DNA from: Serratia marcescens
Lineage (GTDB): Bacteria; Pseudomonadota; Gammaproteobacteria; Enterobacterales; Enterobacteriaceae
NCBI RefSeq assembly: GCF_001902635.1
Contig: NZ_MJAO01000004.1
Coordinates: forward strand, 62,001 to 126,000
DNA: 64,000 nt
Reading direction: 5' to 3'
This document shows positions 26,912 to 34,760 of the stretch, in pieces. Position numbers and translations under genes: made by a program. The notes beneath the pieces are model-generated. The model had not been told where the DNA came from. It worked only from the letters and a program-made list of their open reading frames with translations, and made no database searches. Each line of letters begins with the position of its first letter. Position 1 is the first letter of the stretch.

Positions 26912-28387
26912 ATGCACAGCCATATAAAGCATTCACTCGCAGATATATATAACGAATTAGCCAATGGTTTGCCGATGCCAGATATTCGCGCCGTTGGTGA
27001 ACAACCGCTGACATTGGCCATGATTGAACGCTGGCGCGCGGCGCTGATCGCGCGCGGTGTGATGCACGGCGATCGTTTGCTGCTGTTGGCTCACCCGAGC
27101 GCCGCCAGCGTAGCGATAATGATCGCCGCCTGGCATGTGGGCGCGGTCGTTTGCCCGTTGCCGCCGCAAACGCCTTCGCCGGCGCTGAACGTTATCGCTC
27201 AAGACTGCGGTGCGGCCTTTGCTCTTGATGGCGCCAGTGAAGCGTGGTTGGAGACGGAGGGCGAGCCTTCGCCGCGGCAGTTTATCTACCGCACGGCGCC
27301 GGCGGTAACCGGCAGCGATCTGGCGTTGATCATCTACAGTTCCGGCAGCACCGGCGCACCTAAGGGGATCATGCTGTCCCACAACAATGTGCTATCGGCG
27401 CTGCGTTCAATTACGGCCTATCTGCAATTGCATGACAAGGACACGATCCTTTCCGTACCGCCGCTGCATTTTGATTACGGCCTGTATCAGGTGCTGTTCG
27501 GTTTCGCGGTGGGATGCCGGGTACTGCTGGCGCCGCCGGGCTGCAACGCCATGCAGTTGTTGAAGTTGATCAAAACGGAACAGCCGAGCGTGTTGCCGCT
27601 GGTGCCGGCTATCGGCGGAGGTCTTGCGAAGCTGGGCAATGCGCTGCGCCAGCAGCATGACTCGATTCGGCTGATCACCAATACCGGCGGCCATTTGCCC
27701 GCCGCCGTCGTCCAGAACCTGAAACGCGTGTTTCCAGAGGCGGCGGTATTGCTGATGTACGGCCTGACGGAATCCAAACGCGCTTTGTTCTTGCCCGCAG
27801 AGTTGGCGGCCAGTAAGCCTGACTCGGTGGGGAAACCCATGCCGGGTTTGGAGGCGAAAGTTTTCATTCAAGAGTGGCATGACGAGCGCCAAATTTTCCG
27901 CGAGTGTGCGCCTGAAGAAGTCGGCATGCTTTATGTGCGGGGCAGCTCGGTCATGCAGGGTTATACCCGAGAAGAAAATGGCGCCGGCGCACGCATGATT
28001 GACGGCGCCTACCGTGACGATAATTGGTTGGCGACCGGCGATCTGTTCCGTTATGACCTGGACGGCGACTTCTATTTTTGCGGGCGAGAAAAGGAATTGA
28101 TCAAGCAAGCAGGGTATTGCCTGTATCCGCGCACGCTGGAAGCGGTTGCCGAAAGCCATGAGTTGGTCATCGATTGCGCCGTCGTTGGCGTGAGCGATGC
28201 GGATGGCGATGAACATGCCTGTTTGTTCGTCAGGGCCGAAGGCCACTTGGAAAAGCATGATCTTTTGGCGTGGCTGAAAACCCATTTTGAACACCACTAC
28301 TTACCCCGCCGTATCGAAATCATCGAGCACTGGCCGATCAATCAGAATGGGAAAGTCAATAAAAAGGCATTGTGTGAGTTGCTATGA
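26912..28387 (+). CDS. AMP-forming acyl/aminoacyl-ACP ligase
   Basis: A 491-residue ANL-superfamily enzyme. Core motifs: YSSGSTGAPKG at 142-152, MYGLTESKR, the ATP-binding TGD, GREKELIKQAGY hinge and the C-terminal lysine in NQNGKVNKKAL. It should adenylate a carboxylate and load it on the ACP at 19463. With the PLP decarboxylase next door this matches the BtrJ/BtrK or VinN/VinO logic, in which an acidic amino acid is loaded and then decarboxylated on the carrier; the ligase class also occurs beside exosortase A. The substrate is not readable from sequence. Confidence 0.88.
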   Translation: MHSHIKHSLADIYNELANGLPMPDIRAVGEQPLTLAMIERWRAALIARGVMHGDRLLLLAHPSAASVAIMIAAWHVGAVVCPLPPQTPSPALNVIAQDCGAAFALDGASEAWLETEGEPSPRQFIYRTAPAVTGSDLALIIYSSGSTGAPKGIMLSHNNVLSALRSITAYLQLHDKDTILSVPPLHFDYGLYQVLFGFAVGCRVLLAPPGCNAMQLLKLIKTEQPSVLPLVPAIGGGLAKLGNALRQQHDSIRLITNTGGHLPAAVVQNLKRVFPEAAVLLMYGLTESKRALFLPAELAASKPDSVGKPMPGLEAKVFIQEWHDERQIFRECAPEEVGMLYVRGSSVMQGYTREENGAGARMIDGAYRDDNWLATGDLFRYDLDGDFYFCGREKELIKQAGYCLYPRTLEAVAESHELVIDCAVVGVSDADGDEHACLFVRAEGHLEKHDLLAWLKTHFEHHYLPRRIEIIEHWPINQNGKVNKKALCELL

Positions 28388-28423
28388 AAACGGTTAATCA
28401 AATTATATCTATTCGAGGGTAAT

Positions 28424-29575
28424 GTGACAGAGCTAATAAAAAAACTGGCTGACGGCCTGGCAGGGGGGCATTATTCTTTTGAGTCTCCGTGCTATATCTT
28501 TGATCCCAGCCTGATTAATAAGAATTTGGATGAACTTGAAGACTGCCTGGGGACTAAGGTCATTATTTCCATTAAGGCAAACCCGAATGTGGATGTGAAT
28601 TTGCGTTTGGTGCATCGTCAGGGCGGGGTGGAGGTCGCCTCATTGAAGGAGTTGAACCTGGCGGCGCATTCTGCTCAGGTTTATATCAATAATCCGTCAA
28701 TGGACAGAAACCTGATGCGTGCGGGGATTGCGGCGAATGCTTATTTCATCGTCGATACGCTGCAGCAACTCAATAGCCTGGTGGAATTGGCGGGTAAGCG
28801 GCCGCTGAAGCCGGTGATTCTGCGCTGCAACGTTGCGGTGATTGCTCAGCTGCAATCCGGAGCGCCTGTGATTCGCAAAGATCATTTCGGCATGGATTTG
28901 GAAACGCTATTCGAAGCAGTGCGTATTATTCGGCAAAGCGACAAGCTGAAGCTGCATGGATTCCATCTGTTTGCCGGCTCTCATACCTTCCTGCGTTTTG
29001 GCACTTTGGTGGCCGAAACCGCATTGTTGTTACTGCCACAGATCGAAGCGCATTACGGCGAGAAGATATCGTTGATCAATCTGGGCGGCGGTTTCGCTGA
29101 ACGCTGGTCGGAACAAACGGCAGGCTTCGAAGCCTATCGTTCTCTGCTGGCGAAGTTTCCGAGCCATGTCACGCTGGTCCATGAGGCCGGACGGGCGGTG
29201 TTTGCCTCCAGCGGCGTCTTTATGACCAAAGTGGTGGCGACCAAGCGGGTGGCCGATCAGCACTACACCATTTGCGACGGCGGCATGAATCAGAGCTTCC
29301 TGCTCTGCCAGACGGAAAACAACTTTCGGAAGTTACGCCAACCTTATCTGGTGCGCCAAAACGAAGGTGAGGCGTGCCTCCCGGCGGGCGGCGCGGAGCA
29401 TACGGTCTTAGTGGGATCGACCTGTAGCCGTGACGATGTCATCGGTCAATACGGCGACCGGAATGTGAAAGCGGGCGACATCTTCCTGTTTGACCACTGC
29501 GGCGCTTATCACAGCACGTATACCGTTAGCCGCTTCCTGGGGTTAAAGGAGGCGACGCATTATGTCATCTCATGA
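28424..29575 (+). CDS. PLP-dependent decarboxylase (DapDC fold)
   Basis: A 383-residue fold-type III decarboxylase starting with GTG after GAGGG. The PLP lysine is Lys51 in ISIKANPNVDV, the glycine-rich phosphate loop is INLGGGFAE, then HEAGRAVFASSG. The catalytic cysteine from the partner subunit is in STCSRDDV (Cys334) and the PLP tyrosine in CGAYHSTY (Tyr362). Relatives include LysA, BtrK, VinO and exosortase A-associated decarboxylases. Beside an ACP ligase it most likely decarboxylates an ACP-bound amino acid. It overlaps the next gene by 14 bases. Confidence 0.88.
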   Translation: MTELIKKLADGLAGGHYSFESPCYIFDPSLINKNLDELEDCLGTKVIISIKANPNVDVNLRLVHRQGGVEVASLKELNLAAHSAQVYINNPSMDRNLMRAGIAANAYFIVDTLQQLNSLVELAGKRPLKPVILRCNVAVIAQLQSGAPVIRKDHFGMDLETLFEAVRIIRQSDKLKLHGFHLFAGSHTFLRFGTLVAETALLLLPQIEAHYGEKISLINLGGGFAERWSEQTAGFEAYRSLLAKFPSHVTLVHEAGRAVFASSGVFMTKVVATKRVADQHYTICDGGMNQSFLLCQTENNFRKLRQPYLVRQNEGEACLPAGGAEHTVLVGSTCSRDDVIGQYGDRNVKAGDIFLFDHCGAYHSTYTVSRFLGLKEATHYVIS

Positions 29576-30623
29576 AACGTTAGCGAGTATGCATAGTTAT
29601 GGTGAATGCATCACGCGGCATTTGGCGCGGCATGTCGCGATGCCGGCGGCGACGCGCCGGTGCTTGAATGACAGCGTATTGCGTCATCTGGACTCGCGCA
29701 TGTTGATTGAAGATCCCCTGACGCCGTTGCAGCCTTTGCTAGAGGCGACCCCATTTCCTCTGCCGGCGATGGCCAGTCTGCCGGTGCTGGATGAGCATGT
29801 GGATGCCGTCGGCAGAGAGGGATTTGGCGGCCATTTCCTGAATATCATCGGCCTGTTCGGCCATATCATGCTGACGCTTGCCGGGAACGAGCGGCAGAAT
29901 GAGCAGGTCAGACAGTGGGTTGCCGAAGGGAAGCGCGGCGCATTCCTGATGACAGACGCCGGCGGTCCATCGCTTCATCAGTGGCGTTCGCAGGTTATCG
30001 GCGATGCGGCGCAAGGCAGCCGGATTACCTTGGATAAAGAGTGGGGCATCGGCGCCCTGGAATGCGAGTTCGCGATCGTCGTGTTGGCGCGTCCGGGGCA
30101 GATGATCCCCCAGGCCTATCTGTTGCCGCCTGACGCCTGCGCTCAACTGAATCGCCAATCCATAGGCGCCGCTTATCTCGACGGCCACGTTCAGCTGGGC
30201 AACTGCCAGGGGGATATGGCAAGCGATCCCGATTGGGCCTTGCGCCGTGGCGGGCTGATGGCGGTGAAACAGTTTTTGACCTTTGTGCGCCCGCGATTTG
30301 TGCGGGCGTTAATGCAACATCTGCATTGGCTGGAGGCTCAAGGCCGGTTGTCGCTTGACGAGCAGCAAAACGAGATGCGCGCCTATCTTGAGGATGTGGC
30401 GCGTCAGCTGTCTGAGCAACAGAGCTTCACCCGTTATTCCGAAGATGATGTGATGGCGCTGAAGTTCAGTTCTAACGCCTTGTTGTTCGATTTGGTCGAG
30501 AAGCAGCGCGTCCCCCAGTTGATGGATCAACGCGACCTGCTGGGATTCACAAAAATGGAGGGGAGTTCTTACCGCTGTCTGTTGGAGATTTGGCAACGCA
30601 ATCGGGGGAAGAAGCATGCATGA
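29562..30623 (+). CDS. Divergent acyl-CoA dehydrogenase-like protein
   Basis: A 353-residue protein with the acyl-CoA dehydrogenase layout: GGHFLNIIGLFGHIMLTLAG helix, an FAD-loop-like FLMTDAGGPSLHQWRSQV (compare TEPGAGSD), a beta region with DKEWGIGALECEFAIVVL, and C-terminal helices ending in MEGSSYRCLLEIW, which aligns with the EGT catalytic motif. It may thus keep a catalytic Glu, but overall similarity is low. Partner or paralogue of the enzyme at 32949. Substrate probably carrier-bound. Confidence 0.68.
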   Translation: MSSHETLASMHSYGECITRHLARHVAMPAATRRCLNDSVLRHLDSRMLIEDPLTPLQPLLEATPFPLPAMASLPVLDEHVDAVGREGFGGHFLNIIGLFGHIMLTLAGNERQNEQVRQWVAEGKRGAFLMTDAGGPSLHQWRSQVIGDAAQGSRITLDKEWGIGALECEFAIVVLARPGQMIPQAYLLPPDACAQLNRQSIGAAYLDGHVQLGNCQGDMASDPDWALRRGGLMAVKQFLTFVRPRFVRALMQHLHWLEAQGRLSLDEQQNEMRAYLEDVARQLSEQQSFTRYSEDDVMALKFSSNALLFDLVEKQRVPQLMDQRDLLGFTKMEGSSYRCLLEIWQRNRGKKHA

Positions 30624-31443
30624 GCTGCGTCTGGCCCGAGCGGCCTTTACACGTTATTCCCGCCCGCTGATCTCCACGTCGGCCGCGTTGGAGCAGCTGT
30701 CGCCCGCATTGGCGGAGGCGGTTGGGCAGCAGGTCGCCCATTGCTTGACCGGTTATGACGGCCCTGCGCCCGATCGGCACTTTCTCTGTTCCACCATCAT
30801 GGACTTGCCCTTCGCCAATCGGCTTATCGATTGGCGCACGTTGCAACAACAGATGCGTCGTTATACCGACGCCGCACCGGATACGCTGGTGAACGCGTAT
30901 GAATGCGCCAGCTGGGGATACTGCCTGCGGCAAGCGCTGATTGCACCGCAACCGGTCTCTCGCGTGATGTGCACCATTGTCGATCTCAACCTTATGGATC
31001 TCTCTTTTTGGCAGCAGAACCCCAACTGGGGCGCTTCCGGGTTTGGCATTGCGACGCTGTTGTTTAACGTCGAACCCGGTGCGGCGAAGCATCTGAATGT
31101 CGGCGTGGCGAAAAGCGCGAACTTCATCGCCGAGTTCAGCATCGCGGTGCGTCAATGTTTGGAAGACAAAGCGGCGTGCAAACTGGCCCTGCCGTTCTTT
31201 CCTGAACAGGTGACCCAGCTGTTTCAACGTTTATTGCCACAGGCCGACGCGCTGCCGGATCTTCACCCGCAGCTGGGGCACTGTTTTGGCGCCGATCCCT
31301 GGATTTCCTTAATCGAGCACGCCAAAGAGGCCAGAGACGGTCAACGGTTTTTGGCCACGTCTGTCGCGCTGAACGGCTATTGGGCGATGGCGGATGTCAG
31401 CCTTGAACCCGGCGGTGTTTATCGTTTTACGGAGGTCGGGTGA
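30616..31443 (+). CDS. KAS III-like protein, active site altered
   Basis: A 275-residue thiolase-fold protein. YECASWGYCL (Cys97) matches the nucleophile region of FabH-type ketosynthases; WGASGFGIATLLF matches the GDGAGAVVL strand; GHCFGADPW (221-229) sits where GNTGAAS should be, replacing the catalytic Asn; PFFPEQ stands where PHQAN would be, losing the His. The Cys is kept while His and Asn are altered, so an acyl-transfer or other reaction is more likely than decarboxylative condensation. Identification is by pattern reading only. Confidence 0.62.
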   Translation: MHELRLARAAFTRYSRPLISTSAALEQLSPALAEAVGQQVAHCLTGYDGPAPDRHFLCSTIMDLPFANRLIDWRTLQQQMRRYTDAAPDTLVNAYECASWGYCLRQALIAPQPVSRVMCTIVDLNLMDLSFWQQNPNWGASGFGIATLLFNVEPGAAKHLNVGVAKSANFIAEFSIAVRQCLEDKAACKLALPFFPEQVTQLFQRLLPQADALPDLHPQLGHCFGADPWISLIEHAKEARDGQRFLATSVALNGYWAMADVSLEPGGVYRFTEVG

Positions 31444-31964
31444 TGACTGACTGTCTGGCTTTTTACGGCAAGTTTTTAGGGCGTCCATTCCCTTACGGCG
31501 TCAGCCGGGCGAACGCAATGGTGTTGCCGATGGAACAGGCCGAGGATTATGAATCGCTCAGCCGGATGCCGAAGCCAATGCGCCAATCGCCGGTACTGTG
31601 CAGCTTCTCGGAAAAATACCTGTTGCTTGAACAGATCGTCATTGCGGCATTCGCCCACCTGCATTCGCTGGATCGCTGCGTCATGACGGCCATGATGCCG
31701 GGCGGCGTTCGGCTTCCGGCGCGTTTGCTGATGGAGGACGTTTTTCTGGTGCATCACGTCGATGATGAGGCCGAGCGACTGCGGCAAGGCGGGTGCAGTG
31801 TGTTGGTGATAGAAGAGTCGATCATTCGTCATCCGCTGGAGGCAGGGGACAACACCTTGCATCTGCGCTGGCTTGGCGCTGAGCAGGCAACCGCGCGCCA
31901 GGACTGGAGCGGGTTTCTGCGCGTCTTATCCGGGCTGAACATTGTGCCGGCGGGCGGAGCCTGA
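31443..31964 (+). CDS. Unrecognised 173-residue protein
   Basis: A soluble protein with no signal peptide or membrane helix. Distinctive stretches are FLGRPFPYGVSRANAMVLPM, a middle helix VIAAFAHLHSLDRCVMTAMM and HHVDDEAERLRQGGCSVLVI. I do not recognise a family. It lies between two KAS III-like genes, with TGATG coupling to the first and 2 bases to the second, so it probably forms a complex with them. ATG 31443 is used; a GTG three bases earlier is also open. Confidence 0.7.
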   Translation: MTDCLAFYGKFLGRPFPYGVSRANAMVLPMEQAEDYESLSRMPKPMRQSPVLCSFSEKYLLLEQIVIAAFAHLHSLDRCVMTAMMPGGVRLPARLLMEDVFLVHHVDDEAERLRQGGCSVLVIEESIIRHPLEAGDNTLHLRWLGAEQATARQDWSGFLRVLSGLNIVPAGGA

Positions 31965-31966
31965 CG

Positions 31967-32938
31967 ATGAACGGCGTTGCATTACATGGGATACGGCTTT
32001 TTCCCTGGGCGAAATTACGCTCTTTCCTGCCGACGTTGCCCCCACCGGGAAGCGAGCTGCCCGGCGCTGAGCTCATCCTGTTTTGCAGTTCCGGCGAGGT
32101 TGAGGTGCTGCAGCAACCTTGGGTGGTTGAATGGATGGCGAGAGAAGTGCGGCGGGGGACGGCGCCGCGACGCGCTTTTGTCTCGATGGCTTGCGCAAGC
32201 TGGTACGCCGCAGTGCTGGAGTTCATGCGGAGCGATTGCCGCAGCGCCGAGATTTGGGTCATTGAAGCCTGCGCGGATTTTATTCAGGAACGCTTGGATT
32301 GCGCGGGGCTGGGGCGAGGCGGCGAGGGATTATTGGCCAACGGCGGCGTGGCGTGCATCAGTCTGCGCAAGGGCGACGCGCGGGAAAGCGGTGTGCGTCT
32401 CGATGACTGTGCGCTGCTTTCCAAACCGGCGGGGTTACGGGGAACCGAACTGCTGATCAAACGTTATGCACAGTGGCTGTTGGCGCATCAGTGCGGAGAT
32501 GAACGCGCCGACTGGGTGTCCTTCGCCATCGAGACCCACTGGTCCAGGCAACTGCAGGCCGGTTTGGCGCTGTGGGGGAAAGACGCCATGAGAACGTTAG
32601 TCGCCCAACCGAGCCTGGAACAGGGGAAAGACCATTATATGGCGCTGAAGCCCCTGCATGAACTGGCCACTCATCTTCAGCGTCCCCTGGTTCGCCCGGT
32701 GATCCTGACCACGCTGGCCGCCGGCGGGCGAATTGGCTGCGCTATTTTTCGAGCCTGTGGAGATGATGCGGTGAACGCCGCGCCGGCGGGGGATATTTTG
32801 CCGATTCGTCTGCCCCCCGTCGCGTTGCCGAGCGGCGCCCCTCCCCGTTACTGCGAGCGGGAATACCGCTATCGCGACAACGAATATTTTCTGACTGAGC
32901 TGGATGAGTCCGGGCCAGCCTTACTGATGCATTCATAA
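31967..32938 (+). CDS. Second KAS III-like protein
   Basis: A 323-residue thiolase-fold protein. FVSMACASWYAAVLEFM (Cys76) corresponds to the ketosynthase nucleophile, FAIETHWSRQLQ (His191) may be the catalytic His helix, and GKDHYMALKPL (220-230) occupies the position of the Asn loop, again with His for Asn. The C-terminal VILTTLAAGGRIGCAIFRA resembles the terminal strand-helix of FabH. Together with the gene at 30616 it suggests a heterodimer in which one subunit keeps more of the catalytic set. Low overall similarity. Confidence 0.62.
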   Translation: MNGVALHGIRLFPWAKLRSFLPTLPPPGSELPGAELILFCSSGEVEVLQQPWVVEWMAREVRRGTAPRRAFVSMACASWYAAVLEFMRSDCRSAEIWVIEACADFIQERLDCAGLGRGGEGLLANGGVACISLRKGDARESGVRLDDCALLSKPAGLRGTELLIKRYAQWLLAHQCGDERADWVSFAIETHWSRQLQAGLALWGKDAMRTLVAQPSLEQGKDHYMALKPLHELATHLQRPLVRPVILTTLAAGGRIGCAIFRACGDDAVNAAPAGDILPIRLPPVALPSGAPPRYCEREYRYRDNEYFLTELDESGPALLMHS

Positions 32939-32948
32939 TGGAGCTTAT

Positions 32949-34760
32949 ATGAAAAACTTACCTGTTTATCGGGCGCCGTTGGCTGACATTCGTTTTGTCA
33001 TCTGGGAACAAAACCAGCTTGAAGAGAGCCTGGCCATCAACTATCCGCATCTGACGCGCGCCAGGGTTGATCGGGTGTTGGAAGAGGCTGCCGCTTTTGC
33101 ACAAGACGTGCTTGCCGACAGCTATCAGCAGGCAGACAGTCAAGAATGCTGGATGGATGAGCAGGGTAAGGTGCATGTGCCTGAGAGCTATCCGTCGTTG
33201 TTGGCCCAATTCCGGCAAACCTGGGGCGAGCGGCTGAAGCCGCAAGACCAGGGCGGATTGGGGCTGCCTCCTCTGGCGCAATATGCGGTATTGGAGATGT
33301 TTATGGGGGCTCATCCCGCCTTCATGACCTATGTCGGTTTCAATGGCCCGGCCATTCAGCTGTTGACGCGCTATGGCACGCCGGAGCAATTGGCGGAGTA
33401 CGGGCCGGCCTTATCCGAGTATCGCTGGACCTCCTGCTTATGCATCACCGAAGCAGAAGCGGGTAGCGATCTCAGCCGCCTCGTTACACAGGCTGAACGG
33501 CAAAGCGATGGCCGTTACCTGATCTCCGGGGAGAAACGCTTTATCTCGGCGGGTATGCATTCGTTGGCTGAAAACATTCTCTATTTCGTGTTGGCTCGGG
33601 TGAAAAACGGTCCGCAGGGCATGTTGGGCTTATCGTGTTTCATTGTGCCCCAGTTTGATCATGGTGCGGATAATCAGGTTCGCTGCCGTGAGGTGGTGAA
33701 GAAAATGGGCCTTAAGGGATGCGCCAATACCCATTTGCAGTTTGGTGAAAACGGGAAGTGCTACGGCTATCTGATGGGCGGGAAAGAGAACATCGGGTTG
33801 GTGCAACTGCTGAGCATGATGACCCCGGCGCGCATCAGTACGGGTATTTATGCCCTTGGGATGGCTTCCAGCGCCTATCTGAATGCGCTGGACTATGCGC
33901 AAAAACGGGTTCAAGGCAAACAGTTCGATCGGGCTATGAGCGCCAGCGCGCCTTCTCTGCCTATCATTGCGCACCCTGATATTCGCCGCATGCTGTCAAA
34001 AATGAAAGCGCAAACCGAAGGGTGCCGTGCGCTGTTGGGCAAACTGGGCATGGCGGAAACGGATTATCGCACCGCGTTACAGCGTGGGGAGCAGACGGCG
34101 GCGGAGAAACACCTGGCCTTTTTTGAACTGCTTACGCCATTGGTGAAAGCCTACTGCTCCAACGAGGCCTGGAACGTGGCGGAGAACGCTATCCAGGTGA
34201 TGGGGGGGAAAGGGTACCTTAGCGCGTATCCGGTTGAGCAATATGCGCGCGATTGCAAAGTCCTGTCGATATGGGAAGGCACCAACCATATTCAGGCGCA
34301 GTTCTTGTTGCGTGACAAGTTGGGGATGGGGCTGCGAGAAACGCACGCCTTGCGGGAGCTACGTGCGCGGCTGGATGCGTTCATCGCACAGGCGAAGTGC
34401 CAGGTTGAGCTGGCGCCGCTGACGGAGGCGTTGTTGACGGCGCAACAGGCCTTGGAGGGGAGTTTGACCGAATTGGGTGACGCCGTGCGGCAGGGGCACT
34501 TACTGAGCGTGCCGGCCTGCGCCAATGTGCTGATGGAAATGGTGGCGGAACTGATTATCGGTTGGTGCCTGGTTGAGGCGGCGTATTGCGCTCGCACCCT
34601 GACCGATCCCGTTTTGCGCGACGGGAAGCTCGCCACGGCGCGTTATTTCCTGTCTACGGTGTTGACGTTAAGCGGGGCGAAAGCGCAGCAGGTACGTTAT
34701 CTGATCCAGGCGGACAGCGTTTCCAACGTGGCCTTCTCGTGGAATACGGCTGATGCCTGA
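32949..34760 (+). CDS. Acyl-CoA dehydrogenase (large, DmdC/AidB-type)
   Basis: A 603-residue flavoprotein. FAD contacts are in SCLCITEAEAGSDLSRLVTQ and GEKRFISAGMHS; the catalytic glutamate motif is LSIWEGTNHIQAQ. Length with a C-terminal extension of about 130 residues matches acyl-CoA dehydrogenases with an added C-terminal domain. It should introduce a double bond alpha,beta to a thioester, here probably on the ACP-bound intermediate. Electron transfer flavoprotein genes are not in the window. Ten bases after the preceding gene. Confidence 0.9.
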   Translation: MKNLPVYRAPLADIRFVIWEQNQLEESLAINYPHLTRARVDRVLEEAAAFAQDVLADSYQQADSQECWMDEQGKVHVPESYPSLLAQFRQTWGERLKPQDQGGLGLPPLAQYAVLEMFMGAHPAFMTYVGFNGPAIQLLTRYGTPEQLAEYGPALSEYRWTSCLCITEAEAGSDLSRLVTQAERQSDGRYLISGEKRFISAGMHSLAENILYFVLARVKNGPQGMLGLSCFIVPQFDHGADNQVRCREVVKKMGLKGCANTHLQFGENGKCYGYLMGGKENIGLVQLLSMMTPARISTGIYALGMASSAYLNALDYAQKRVQGKQFDRAMSASAPSLPIIAHPDIRRMLSKMKAQTEGCRALLGKLGMAETDYRTALQRGEQTAAEKHLAFFELLTPLVKAYCSNEAWNVAENAIQVMGGKGYLSAYPVEQYARDCKVLSIWEGTNHIQAQFLLRDKLGMGLRETHALRELRARLDAFIAQAKCQVELAPLTEALLTAQQALEGSLTELGDAVRQGHLLSVPACANVLMEMVAELIIGWCLVEAAYCARTLTDPVLRDGKLATARYFLSTVLTLSGAKAQQVRYLIQADSVSNVAFSWNTADA

